Shown: one piece after another, positions 54,361 to 62,822 of the stretch
How the letters are laid out: each line of letters starts with the position of its first letter
Position numbering within the stretch: position 1 is the first letter of the stretch
Assembly (NCBI RefSeq): GCF_000372465.1
Contig: NZ_AQUZ01000012.1
Location: 62,355-126,354 of the forward strand
DNA: 64,000 nt
Direction: 5' to 3'
Source of the DNA: Kribbella catacumbae DSM 19601
Lineage (GTDB): Bacteria > Actinomycetota > Actinomycetes > Propionibacteriales > Kribbellaceae
The notes under the pieces: model-generated
Told to the model about the DNA's origin: nothing
The model's database searches: none
Seen by the model: the letters and a program-made list of their open reading frames with translations, nothing else
Position numbers and translations under genes: made by a program

Positions 54361-55305
54361 GTGACGATCGCCCCAGAAGGACGGAAGCTACTCAGACTCG
54401 AAGTGCGCAACGCGGAGACCCCGATCGAGCGCAAACCCGAGTGGATCAAGACGCGCGCCAAGATGGGCCCGGAATACCAGAAGCTGCAGGCGCTGGTGAA
54501 ATCCGAAGAGCTCCACACCGTGTGTCAGGAAGCCGGCTGCCCCAACATCTTCGAGTGCTGGGAGGACCGCGAGGCCACCTTCCTCATCGGCGGTGACCAG
54601 TGCACCCGGCGCTGCGACTTCTGCCAGATCGACACCGGCAAGCCGGAGGCCCTCGACCGCGACGAGCCCCGCCGCGTCGCCGAGTCCGTCGTCAAGATGG
54701 GCCTGCGCTACGCCACCGTCACGGGTGTCGCCCGCGACGACCTGGAAGACGGCGGCGCCTGGCTGTACGCCGAGACGATCCGCCAGATCCACGCGCTGAA
54801 CCCCGGTACCGGAGTCGAGATGCTCGCGCCGGACTTCAACGCCGTACCGGAGCAGCTGGCCGAGGTGTTCTCGTCCCGCCCCGAGGTGTTCGCGCACAAC
54901 GTCGAGACGGTGCCGCGGATCTTCCGCCGGATCCGGCCCGGCTTCCGCTACGAGCGCTCGCTCGACGTGATCACCCAGGCCCGCGACTACGGACTGGTCA
55001 CCAAGTCCAACCTGATCCTCGGCATGGGCGAGACGCGCGAGGAGGTCAGCCAGGCGCTGGCCGACCTGCACGGCGCCGGCTGCGAGATCATCACCATCAC
55101 CCAGTACCTGCGCCCGTCGGTGCGGCACCACCCGGTCGAGCGCTGGGTGCGACCGGAAGAGTTCGTCGAGATGAAGGAGGAGGCCGAGGAGATCGGCTTC
55201 GCCGGAGTCATGTCCGGGCCACTCGTGCGTTCGTCGTACCGGGCCGGTCGGCTGTACCGTCAGGCTGTGGAGTCGCGGATGACCTCCGCGACCCAGGATG
55301 CTTAG
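54361..55305 (+). CDS. lipA: Lipoyl synthase
   Basis: The 314-residue radical-SAM enzyme inserts two sulfurs into octanoyl groups placed by LipB. The auxiliary cluster cysteines are in [16 protein letters not shown]. The radical-SAM CxxxCxxC motif is [11 protein letters not shown] near residue 81, and the conserved C-terminal RSSYRAG serine is present. GTG 54361 is the family start. In Streptomyces lipB and lipA adjoin; here 8.5 kb of other genes separate them. Confidence 0.97.
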   Translation: MTIAPEGRKLLRLEVRNAETPIERKPEWIKTRAKMGPEYQKLQALVKSEELHTVCQEAGCPNIFECWEDREATFLIGGDQCTRRCDFCQIDTGKPEALDRDEPRRVAESVVKMGLRYATVTGVARDDLEDGGAWLYAETIRQIHALNPGTGVEMLAPDFNAVPEQLAEVFSSRPEVFAHNVETVPRIFRRIRPGFRYERSLDVITQARDYGLVTKSNLILGMGETREEVSQALADLHGAGCEIITITQYLRPSVRHHPVERWVRPEEFVEMKEEAEEIGFAGVMSGPLVRSSYRAGRLYRQAVESRMTSATQDA

Positions 55306-55335
55306 GACCTCGCTCAAAAACGGACAAAGGTAGAG

Positions 55336-56031
55336 ATGGCCAAGAACGACGCGCCCGCCGAGAAGACCAGCCGGCTCAAGCAGATCCGGTCGGCGTACCA
55401 GCTGACCAAGAAGTCCGACCCGCGGATCGGGCTGATCCTGGCCGGGATCTTCCTCGGCGTGGTCGCGATCTTTTTCGCCCTCGGGTGGTTCGTCGGCCCG
55501 CTGATGGTCTGGATCCCGCTGGGCGTCGCGCTCGGCTTCCTGGCCGCGACGATCATCTTCGGCCGCCGGGTCGAGAAGGCGGCGTACAGCCAGATCGAGG
55601 GCCAGGCCGGTGCGGCCGCCTCGGCGCTGCAGACGCTGCGCCGCGGCTGGAACGTGACGCCCGCCGTCGCGGTCACCAAGAACGCCGACATCGTGCACCG
55701 GGTCGTCGGCCGGCCGGGCATCGTGCTCGTCGGTGAGGGCCAGGCGAGCCGGGTGAAGAACCTGCTCGCCGCCGAGGGCAAGAAGCACAACCGGGTCGCC
55801 GGTGGCGCGCCGGTGATCCAGATCGTCGCCGGTACCGGCGAGGGCGAGATCGACATCCGCAAGCTGACCAAGCACGTGATGAAGCTTCCGCAGGCGCTGC
55901 AGCCGTCGGAGATCACCGACCTGCTCCAGCGGCTGAAGGCGCTGGACGCCGTCCGGCCGCAGGTGCCGATGCCCAAGGGTCCGGTGCCGACCAGCATGAA
56001 GGGCGCCCGGCAGGCCATGAAGGGCCGCTGA
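55336..56031 (+). CDS. DUF4191 membrane protein
   Basis: The 231-residue protein begins MAKNDAPAEKTSRLKQIRSAYQ, has two membrane helices at about residues 35-80, and then a soluble domain with ALQTLRRGWNVTPAVAVTKN, HRVVGRPGIVLVGEGQ and KKHNRVAGGAPV. This is the DUF4191 family, which follows lipA in many actinobacteria. The function is unknown, though conserved linkage suggests a tie to lipoylation or membrane maintenance. It starts 30 bases after lipA. Confidence 0.92.
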   Translation: MAKNDAPAEKTSRLKQIRSAYQLTKKSDPRIGLILAGIFLGVVAIFFALGWFVGPLMVWIPLGVALGFLAATIIFGRRVEKAAYSQIEGQAGAAASALQTLRRGWNVTPAVAVTKNADIVHRVVGRPGIVLVGEGQASRVKNLLAAEGKKHNRVAGGAPVIQIVAGTGEGEIDIRKLTKHVMKLPQALQPSEITDLLQRLKALDAVRPQVPMPKGPVPTSMKGARQAMKGR

Positions 56032-56106
56032 ACCGCGTCGATCGGCTCGATCCTCGTTCGTCAATCAGGGTGAGAAACATCCTTTTTCGAGCGAGGAGGT
56101 AACGCA

Positions 56107-56490
56107 ATGGTGGTTGACGACGTTTTCCCTATCGTGACCAGTGCTGATCTGGAGCGGCTGCTGCCGTTCTACACCGACGTGCTCGGCGGGGAACGGGTTT
56201 ACCAGTTCCCGCCGCAGGGCGCACCGGCGTACGTCAGTCTGCGCTTCGGCACGGCCGCGCTGGGGCTCGGCCACGACCCGGAGTACCAGCCTGCCCCGGG
56301 GACGCCGGCGATCTCGCTGTGGCTGTACGTCGACGACTGTGACGCCACGGTCGAGCGCGTCCGGGCCTCGGGTGGACGGATCACCGAGGAAGCGACCGAT
56401 CAACCGTGGGGCGAGCGGATAGCGCGTGCCGAGGACCCCGACGGCAACCTGCTCGTCTTCGGCCAGCGAGCCGCCGAGCCCGCCACCTAG
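56107..56490 (+). CDS. VOC-superfamily (glyoxalase/bleomycin-resistance fold) protein
   Basis: The 127-residue protein begins with DDVFPIVTSADLERLLPFYTDVLG, the first beta-alpha-beta-beta-beta module, and ends with ARAEDPDGNLLVFGQR, the usual metal-ligand end. GAGGAGG precedes the ATG. VOC proteins may be isomerases, dioxygenases or binding proteins, and the role here is unknown. Confidence 0.9.
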   Translation: MVVDDVFPIVTSADLERLLPFYTDVLGGERVYQFPPQGAPAYVSLRFGTAALGLGHDPEYQPAPGTPAISLWLYVDDCDATVERVRASGGRITEEATDQPWGERIARAEDPDGNLLVFGQRAAEPAT

Positions 56491-56574
56491 CAATGCCGTT
56501 CCTCGTGTCGCGCCCGCTGGTCATCGTCCGGCCTTAGGGTGCGACCAGGAACGGATGAAACCTGAGGTAGACAG

Positions 56575-57852
56575 ATGACCGATCTATATCCCGCGGTGCA
56601 CGAACCGGCGGTGGAGACGTGGCCCTCCCTGGCGCCACCACGCTCCAATCCGGTACGCCGGGCCGGCGCGCTCACCGCGCTGCGCTTCATCGCGCGGGAT
56701 CTGCCTGCCACGATCTCGCTGGACAACCGCCGGTACGGCCAGGGCGGTCCGGCGATGCTGGTGCACCGCACGGGCCCGTTCCTGGACCGGCTCGGCAACG
56801 ACGCGGGCTCCGGCTTCGGCGAGGCCTACCTGGCCGGCGACTGGGATCCGGAGCCGGGGACCGACCTGGCCGATCTGCTGGTGCCGTTCGCGGAGCGGTT
56901 CAGCTCCGACCAGGACCGGCATCTGCTGCCGAAGTGGGCGCAGTCGCTGCGCTGGCTGGTGACGCGCTCGCAGCCGTCCGACCAGGAGAACGACCGGGCC
57001 GGCGCTCGTGAGAACGTGAGCCGCCACTACGACCTGAGCAACGCGATGTTCTCGGAGTTCCTCGACCCGTCGCTGACCTACTCGGCGGCGCTGTTCGACC
57101 AGCAACCCGAGTCCGACCTCGCGACGGCGACGTACGAGGAACTGTCGAACGCCCAGTTGCGCAAGCTCGACGCGATCCTCGACGCGGCCGGCGTACGGGC
57201 CGGCTCGCGGGTGCTCGACATCGGGTGCGGCTGGGCCAGCCTGGCGATCCGCGCGGCTCAGCGGGGCGCCTGGGTGACGGCCATCACGATCGCGTCGCAG
57301 CAGGCGTTGCTCGCCCAGCGCCGGATCGCCGATGCCGGCGTGAGCGATCGCGTCCAGGTCGCGCTGCGTGACTACCGCGATCAGATCGGCGTCTTCGACG
57401 CGGTCCTCAGCGTGGAGATGATCGAGGCGGTCGGCGAGAGGTACTGGCCCGTGTACTTCGACGCGATCGAACGGCGGCTCGCGCCCGGCGGCAAGGCCGT
57501 CGTCCAGGCGATCGTGATGCCGCACGAGCGCATGCTGGCCACCCGGAACACGTTCACCTGGGTGCAGAAGTACATCTTCCCGGGCGGCCTCATCCCGTCG
57601 GTGGACGTGATCCAGCAGGTCACCGCACAGCACACCGGCCTGCAGGCGGACGTGCTCCGCCACCTCGGCCCCGACTACGCCCGGACCCTGCGAATCTGGC
57701 GCAACCGCTTCATCGACCGCTGGCCCGCCATCGCCGACCTGGGCTTCGACCCAACCTTCCGTCGCATGTGGGAGTTCTACCTCGCGTACTCCGAAGCCGG
57801 CTTCCGCGCCGGCTACCTGGACGACGTCCAACTGCTGCTCACCAAGCGCTAG
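56575..57852 (+). CDS. Cyclopropane-fatty-acid-synthase-like SAM methyltransferase
   Basis: This 425-residue enzyme likely modifies unsaturated acyl chains of membrane lipids. The CFA family signature is present: RENVSRHYDLSNAMFSEFLD, DPSLTYSAALFD, the SAM site RVLDIGCGWASLAIRAA and VLSVEMIEAVGERYWP. It also has GGKAVVQAIVM and WVQKYIFPGGLIPS. It is somewhat longer than mycobacterial CmaA-type proteins, like the UfaA/CFA branch. It stands alone between the VOC gene and the perforin-like cassette. Confidence 0.94.
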   Translation: MTDLYPAVHEPAVETWPSLAPPRSNPVRRAGALTALRFIARDLPATISLDNRRYGQGGPAMLVHRTGPFLDRLGNDAGSGFGEAYLAGDWDPEPGTDLADLLVPFAERFSSDQDRHLLPKWAQSLRWLVTRSQPSDQENDRAGARENVSRHYDLSNAMFSEFLDPSLTYSAALFDQQPESDLATATYEELSNAQLRKLDAILDAAGVRAGSRVLDIGCGWASLAIRAAQRGAWVTAITIASQQALLAQRRIADAGVSDRVQVALRDYRDQIGVFDAVLSVEMIEAVGERYWPVYFDAIERRLAPGGKAVVQAIVMPHERMLATRNTFTWVQKYIFPGGLIPSVDVIQQVTAQHTGLQADVLRHLGPDYARTLRIWRNRFIDRWPAIADLGFDPTFRRMWEFYLAYSEAGFRAGYLDDVQLLLTKR

Positions 57853-57937
57853 GATGACCGCTTTCCTTAGGCCAGTCTTAAAGCAGGCTTAGGAAAAGTC
57901 GCCCATTGACCGCCTGCTGAATCACCCCGCACGCTGG

Positions 57938-57956
57938 AATCTCGTTCGACGAGATT
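57938..57956. promoter_or_regulatory. Hairpin directly upstream of the MACPF-like gene
   Basis: AATCTCGT (57938-57945) and ACGAGATT (57949-57956) pair around a 3-base TCG loop. It ends 17 bases before ATG 57974, just before the purine-rich ribosome site. It could be an operator or a translation-controlling stem. Confidence 0.45.
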
Positions 57957-57973
57957 TCAGGGGGGCTGGGGAA

Positions 57974-59608
57974 ATGGCAGATCAGGAACGTACCATTCCG
58001 TTTCGGGACGGAATGGCGCTCGGCGTCGGCATCAACGACCTGACCGGCGCGGTGGGGACTTTACCGGCGATCATCTTCGACACCTCGGCGGCATCGGCGG
58101 CCGACGAGGGGATGGAAGGCCGGTTCGACACGTCGCTGGTGAACTCCAGCGAGCAGATGTACAGCTCACTCGGCGTGAATGTGTCCGCGGAAGGCCGGTA
58201 CGGGCTTTTCAGCGCCGAAGGCAAATTCACCTTCGCCGAGGAATCCCGGTTCAACTCGAGCTCGACCTTTCTGGTCGCCCGGGCGGATATCCAGAACGCG
58301 TTCCAGCGGGTCCAGAATCCGAATCCGACCCAGGACGCCCAGGACCTGGTCCGCGACGGCAAGACCGAGTTGTTCCGCAAGCGGTACGGCGACCTGTTCA
58401 TCCGGGGTGTCAAGAGCGGTGGCGAATACATCGCCGTCTTGTCCATCACCAACGAGTCGCAGGCCGACCAGCGCGAACTCGGCATCGCGCTGAAGGCCAG
58501 CTTCGACGGCATCGCCGCCGGCGGATCGGTGTCCACCGAGATCCAGAGCACTGTGTCCAAGCTGCGGGAGACGTCCGAGATCAGGGTCTCCACCTATCAG
58601 CGGGGTGGCAGCGGGGCGCAGATCTCCTACACCGGCACCGTCGAGGAGGTGATGAACCGGCTGAAGACCTTCGCGTCCGCAGTACAGGAGAACCCGAAGG
58701 CGTACTCCGTGCAGGCCGCTTCCTACGACACGCTGATCTTCCCGGCCGAGCCGAACTGGTTCGACATCCGGCGCCAGCAGGACGTGCTGGAGGACTGCCT
58801 GAAGAAGCGACTGCAGCTGAACACCCTGCGCAACGACATCGAGATGGTGCTGCTGCATCCCGAGTACTTCCTCGTCCCACCGGCCTCGTCGGTCCTGACG
58901 CGATGGAGCAGCGAGATCACCGACACGCTGAACCGGCTGGACCAGCACACGTCGGAGGTGGTCGACAGCATCTCGGCCGCGGACTTCTTCCCGCTCGCTC
59001 TGCCGGACGGACTCGCGTTGCCGCAGCGGAACCTGCACTCCTCCGCCCAGGTCGAGGTGTTCAACCACTCCGACTTCAGCACGGAACCGTGGCAGGGCAT
59101 CCCCGCACGCTCGCAGAAGCTGGCTCCCGGCTGGTACGACGATGCCAAGAACCAGCTGCTGATCGGCAACGACCAGCTCAGCTCGATCAAGGTACCGGAG
59201 GGTCTGGCGGTGCGCGCCTACGCGCACGCCTGGTTCCAAGGTCAGTTCATCGACTTCACCGCCGACGTCCCCGCCGTCTCGATGGACTGGAACGACCAGG
59301 TCTCGTCCCTGGTGGTCTATCGCGCCGACGAACCGCCGCCGGTGGTCGACCACATCGTCGCCCTCGACTTTCTCTGGGGCCGCTGGCTGGTCCTGAAACC
59401 AGGCCGGTACGACGACCTGAACGCCACCTCGCTCGGCGCCGCGACGCTCAGCGCACTCCTGATCCCGCGCGGCATGATCGTCCGGCTCTGGGACTCCCCC
59501 GGCTGCACCGGCAACACCACCGACTTCCTCGCCGACACGCTCGAACTGCCGGCCGAATGGAACAACCGCGCCGCCTCGCTCGAGGTCATCGACACGAGGC
59601 AGCCGTGA
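57974..59608 (+). CDS. MACPF-like pore-forming candidate with two beta-gamma-crystallin domains
   Basis: The 544-residue protein has no signal peptide. Residues 1-300 resemble MACPF/perforin domains: SSEQMYSSLGVNVSAEGRYG, FSAEGKFTFAEESRF, and RYGDLFIRGVKSGG near residue 138, which fits the perforin pattern Y-G-x-x-F/Y-x6-G-G. A Ser-rich strand region GIAAGGSVSTEIQSTV follows. Residues about 359-450 and 461-544 form two beta-gamma-crystallin-like units, with WNDQVSSLVVY and WNNRAASLEVI as Ca-binding-type ends. The next gene starts 28 bases later. Function in attack, defence or predation is inference. Confidence 0.72.
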   Translation: MADQERTIPFRDGMALGVGINDLTGAVGTLPAIIFDTSAASAADEGMEGRFDTSLVNSSEQMYSSLGVNVSAEGRYGLFSAEGKFTFAEESRFNSSSTFLVARADIQNAFQRVQNPNPTQDAQDLVRDGKTELFRKRYGDLFIRGVKSGGEYIAVLSITNESQADQRELGIALKASFDGIAAGGSVSTEIQSTVSKLRETSEIRVSTYQRGGSGAQISYTGTVEEVMNRLKTFASAVQENPKAYSVQAASYDTLIFPAEPNWFDIRRQQDVLEDCLKKRLQLNTLRNDIEMVLLHPEYFLVPPASSVLTRWSSEITDTLNRLDQHTSEVVDSISAADFFPLALPDGLALPQRNLHSSAQVEVFNHSDFSTEPWQGIPARSQKLAPGWYDDAKNQLLIGNDQLSSIKVPEGLAVRAYAHAWFQGQFIDFTADVPAVSMDWNDQVSSLVVYRADEPPPVVDHIVALDFLWGRWLVLKPGRYDDLNATSLGAATLSALLIPRGMIVRLWDSPGCTGNTTDFLADTLELPAEWNNRAASLEVIDTRQP

Positions 59609-59636
59609 GCGCCACTACTTCCGAGAGGGAACTGCC

Positions 59637-60656
59637 ATGCTGACTTCTGTCTTGTTTGCCGGCGACCTGCTACTGGAGGACATCGCTGCCGATCGGGTGG
59701 AGCCGGATGGGCAGCGGGCGCGGATCTCGGTCAGCCGCCACCGCAACGATCCGGCCGTGCGCAAGATCCAGACGGCACTGCTCGGCTGGGATCCGGACTG
59801 TCTGCCGGTGCACGGCGCGGACGGGGACTTCGGGCCGGAGAGCGCCGACGCGGTCGGCCGGTTCAAGGCCGAGGAGCTGCAGGTTCCCGCCGATCAGATC
59901 ATCAAGGACGTCGGCCCACAGACGGTGACCAGGCTCGACCAGCTCCAGGCGGGCGTGGATCCAGGACCGGGGCCGGCGCCCGCTCCCGAGCTGCACGTCG
60001 TCACCTTCTGGATCAACGGCTTCATCCCCGATCCCGGAATGACGCCGTTCGTCGTCCCGGCGCCGGGGCCGGGTGATCGCTCGATGATCGTGATCCCGGA
60101 CGTCCCGTTCAACCGCTTCTTCCTCGGCGACAACCGCGGCTTCAGCCAGGCCGTCGACGCCCCGGCGCGGATCCACTCTCTGGTCGAGATCACCAACCTG
60201 GAGACCGGCACGCCACAGCTCCAAGCGGTCGACCACAAGTGCGGCGAGAGTCACGAGCTGGACGGCACCGGGCAGATCATCCGCAGCGCGACGGCGCCGA
60301 TCGACCGGCTCCGGTTCCTGCGGCTGCGTGGGAACTCCTCTGTCGATCCGGAGGGTGGTGTGATCGTCGACTCGCCCAGCCTCCGATTCGTCCAGCTGGA
60401 CTATGAGGCCGCGGCCAGCCTGCCGCTGCTGGCGGCCGGGCCGGACATCGACCTCGTCGGCGTCCTGCAGATCGACCGGGACGCGCGGACCTTCCGCTTC
60501 CGCGGCTCGGTGGACGGCTTCCCGGCCTTCGAGGCCTACGTCTCGTTCAATCTCGGCCCACCCGTCCGTCTCTTCGCGCTGCCACCGATCTCGCCGATCT
60601 TCATCATCGGCGACGTCAAACGGCCGATCGACGTCACGGTGCCGGTGACCACCTAG
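59637..60656 (+). CDS. Peptidoglycan-binding-domain protein paired with the MACPF-like gene
   Basis: The 339-residue protein has an N terminus LFAGDLLLEDIAADRVEPDG leading into a PG_binding_1-like domain (about residues 37-102) with RKIQTALLGWD, GADGDFGPESADAVGRFKAEE and VTRLDQL. After a Pro-rich hinge (PGPGPAPAPE) comes a domain of about 220 residues (FWINGFIPDPG; IHSLVEITNLETG; CGESHELDG; SVDGFPAFEAYVSF) that reminds me of DUF3238 proteins. No signal peptide is visible. The short gap suggests co-translation with the perforin-like gene. Confidence 0.72.
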   Translation: MLTSVLFAGDLLLEDIAADRVEPDGQRARISVSRHRNDPAVRKIQTALLGWDPDCLPVHGADGDFGPESADAVGRFKAEELQVPADQIIKDVGPQTVTRLDQLQAGVDPGPGPAPAPELHVVTFWINGFIPDPGMTPFVVPAPGPGDRSMIVIPDVPFNRFFLGDNRGFSQAVDAPARIHSLVEITNLETGTPQLQAVDHKCGESHELDGTGQIIRSATAPIDRLRFLRLRGNSSVDPEGGVIVDSPSLRFVQLDYEAAASLPLLAAGPDIDLVGVLQIDRDARTFRFRGSVDGFPAFEAYVSFNLGPPVRLFALPPISPIFIIGDVKRPIDVTVPVTT

Positions 60657-61121
60657 TCAGCGGCGTACGACGATGGTGTGGGCGGCTAGGTCGTGCAACC
60701 CGCGGTGGTCTTTGTCGAAGATGACTGCGGGTAGCACCAGGCAGACCAGGAAGGTGCGGATCGCGCCGCCCAGGAGGCCGACCTGGGCCGCGTAGCCGAC
60801 CCCGCCGCCTTTCGTGCGGATCACCCGCATGCCCAGCAGCCGGTGGCCGATGGTCGCTCCGGCCAGGCCGGTCAGGATTGCTGACATGGCGAAGAAGATG
60901 ACCAGCTGGGCGGTGTTGAAGTCATTGCCGCCGGCCCAGATCGGCTTGCCGACCACCGCGGAGGCGATCAGGCCCGCGATCAGCCAGTCGACGAAGAGTG
61001 CGACGAAGCGGCGGCCCCAGCCGGCCACTGAGCCCGGTCCGGCCTCGGGCAGACCGAGGCGATTGCCCGGATATCGGTACTCCTCGGTGGGTCCCGCCCC
61101 GGATTGCGCAGATGATGCCAT
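60657..61121 (-). CDS. RDD-family membrane protein
   Basis: The 154-residue protein has GWGRRFVALFVDWLIAGLI as the first RDD segment, with three hydrophobic helices overall. TIGHRLLGMRVIRTKGG and the C-terminal FDKDHRGLHDLAAHTIVV carry the second Arg and Asp-Asp positions of the family. ATG 61121 gives the usual short cytoplasmic N terminus. It is adjacent to glnA and near DUF4191, as in Streptomyces. Some RDD proteins act in Na+/H+ exchange; the role here is unknown. Confidence 0.92.
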   Translation of the reverse strand: MASSAQSGAGPTEEYRYPGNRLGLPEAGPGSVAGWGRRFVALFVDWLIAGLIASAVVGKPIWAGGNDFNTAQLVIFFAMSAILTGLAGATIGHRLLGMRVIRTKGGGVGYAAQVGLLGGAIRTFLVCLVLPAVIFDKDHRGLHDLAAHTIVVRR

Positions 61122-61201
61122 GATGACGAGGCTACCGAGGCGGCCCGGGCTCTCACTGCCCTGCCCGCCCATACCAGTGGGTCAGCGCGGACACGCTGGG
61201 C

Positions 61202-61239
61202 GTAACATCCGCGAAACATTGGGGTCACGGCCGAGTAAT
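61202..61239 (+). promoter_or_regulatory. Complete GlnR binding site upstream of glnA
   Basis: GTAAC (61202), GAAAC (61213), GTCAC (61224) and GTAAT (61235) are each separated by exactly six bases. This reproduces the a1-b1-a2-b2 layout known for GlnR boxes in Streptomyces and mycobacteria. It lies 50-88 bases before the glnA start, as expected for nitrogen-dependent activation. Confidence 0.82.
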
Positions 61240-61289
61240 CGGCAGGGCCTACGTTCAGAACAATCTCTGAGCCACCCCGAGGAGTGTGT

Positions 61290-62714
61290 ATGTTTTCCAG
61301 CGCTGAGGAGCTGCTCGCCTACGTCAAGGACGAGGGCGTAGCGTTCATCGATGTCCGATTCTGCGACCTTCCGGGCATCATGCAGCACTTCACCGTCCCG
61401 GTGTCGTCATTCGGTCCCGAGGTCTTCGAGGACGGCCTGCAGTTCGACGGCTCGTCGATCCGTGGCTTCCAGCAGATCCACGAGTCGGACATGTCGCTGC
61501 TGCCCGACCCGACCACGGCGTACCTCGACCCGTTCCGCCGGGACAAGACGCTGATCGTCAACTTCTTCGTGCACGACCCGCTGACCGGCGAGGCCTACAG
61601 CCGCGACCCGCGCAACATCGCCCGCAAGGCGCAGGAGTACCTGAAGTCGACCGGCATCGCCGACACCGCCTTCTTCGCGCCCGAGGCCGAGTTCTATGTC
61701 TTCGACGACGTGCGGTTCGAAACCAAGCAGAACGAGAGCTACTACCACATCGACTCCGTCGCCGGCGCCTGGAACACCGGCCGCGTCGAGGAGGGTGGCA
61801 ACCGTGGCTACAAGGTCCGCTACAAGGGTGGCTACTTCCCCGCGCCGCCGGTCGACCACTTCGCCGACCTGCGCAACGACATCACCAAGCACCTCGAGCT
61901 CAGCGGCCTGACCGTCGAGCGCGCCCACCACGAGGTCGGCACCGCGGGCCAGGCGGAGATCAACTACCGCTTCGACACCCTGCTCACCGCGGCCGACGAC
62001 CTGATGAAGTTCAAGTACATCGTCAAGAACACCGCCTGGGAGGCCGGCAAGACCGCGACCTTCATGCCGAAGCCGATCTTCGGCGACAACGGCTCGGGCA
62101 TGCACTGCCACCAGTCGCTGTGGAGCAACGGTGACCCGCTGTTCTACGACGAGTCCGGGTACGGCGGCCTGTCGGACATCGCCCGCTGGTACATCGGCGG
62201 CATCCTGAAGCACGCCCCGTCGCTGCTCGCCTTCACCAACCCGACGGTGAACTCGTACCACCGCCTGGTGCCGGGCTTCGAGGCGCCGGTCAACCTGGTC
62301 TACTCCCAGCGCAACCGCTCGGCCTGCATCCGGATCCCGATCACCGGCTCGAACCCGAAGGCCAAGCGGATCGAGTTCCGCTGCCCCGACCCGTCCTCGA
62401 ACCCGTACCTGGCCTTCTCGGCCCAGCTGCTGGCCGGCCTGGACGGCATCCGCAACAAGATCGAGCCCGCGGACCCGATCGACAAGGACCTGTACGAGCT
62501 GCCGCCGGAGGAGCACGCGTCGGTCAACCAGGTCCCCACCTCGCTGCCGGCCGTGATCGACTCGCTCGAGGCCGACCACGACTTCCTGCTCGAGGGTGAC
62601 GTCTTCACCGGCGACCTGATCGAGACCTGGATCGACTTCAAGCGCGAGAACGAGATCGCCCCGATCCAGCTCCGCCCCCACCCGCACGAGTTCGAGCTCT
62701 ACTACGACGTCTGA
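61290..62714 (+). CDS. glnA: Glutamine synthetase type I
   Basis: The 474-residue enzyme makes glutamine from glutamate, ammonia and ATP. Motifs are [31 protein letters not shown], the [14 protein letters not shown] loop, NRSACIRIP and [17 protein letters not shown]. The adenylylation tyrosine is in [11 protein letters not shown] near residue 400, so activity is probably tuned by GlnE. ATG 61290 has GAGGAG upstream; a GTG two codons earlier is less likely. A GlnR box lies upstream and a strong terminator downstream. Confidence 0.98.
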   Translation: MFSSAEELLAYVKDEGVAFIDVRFCDLPGIMQHFTVPVSSFGPEVFEDGLQFDGSSIRGFQQIHESDMSLLPDPTTAYLDPFRRDKTLIVNFFVHDPLTGEAYSRDPRNIARKAQEYLKSTGIADTAFFAPEAEFYVFDDVRFETKQNESYYHIDSVAGAWNTGRVEEGGNRGYKVRYKGGYFPAPPVDHFADLRNDITKHLELSGLTVERAHHEVGTAGQAEINYRFDTLLTAADDLMKFKYIVKNTAWEAGKTATFMPKPIFGDNGSGMHCHQSLWSNGDPLFYDESGYGGLSDIARWYIGGILKHAPSLLAFTNPTVNSYHRLVPGFEAPVNLVYSQRNRSACIRIPITGSNPKAKRIEFRCPDPSSNPYLAFSAQLLAGLDGIRNKIEPADPIDKDLYELPPEEHASVNQVPTSLPAVIDSLEADHDFLLEGDVFTGDLIETWIDFKRENEIAPIQLRPHPHEFELYYDV

Positions 62715-62727
62715 GTTCTCAAGCTCC

Positions 62728-62759
62728 GAGCCCCATCCGCAGCACTGCGGATGGGGCTC
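62728..62759. terminator. glnA terminator
   Basis: GAGCCCCATCCGCAG (62728-62742) and its exact complement (62745-62759) form a 13-bp stem with a 6-base loop (15-bp arms), 13 bases after the glnA stop, followed by GTTGCTTT. Confidence 0.82.
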
Positions 62760-62822
62760 GTTGCTTTCCGGCTGGCGAGACGGCGTATGTCTAGTAAGTT
62801 CATTGGAATAGATTTACTGGGT

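Noticed and set aside
62751-62822. Upstream in-frame ATGs (62751 and 62787) for the LLM oxidase
   Set aside because: The first lies inside the right arm of the glnA terminator and the second in an AT-rich promoter stretch. The family N terminus begins at 62823.
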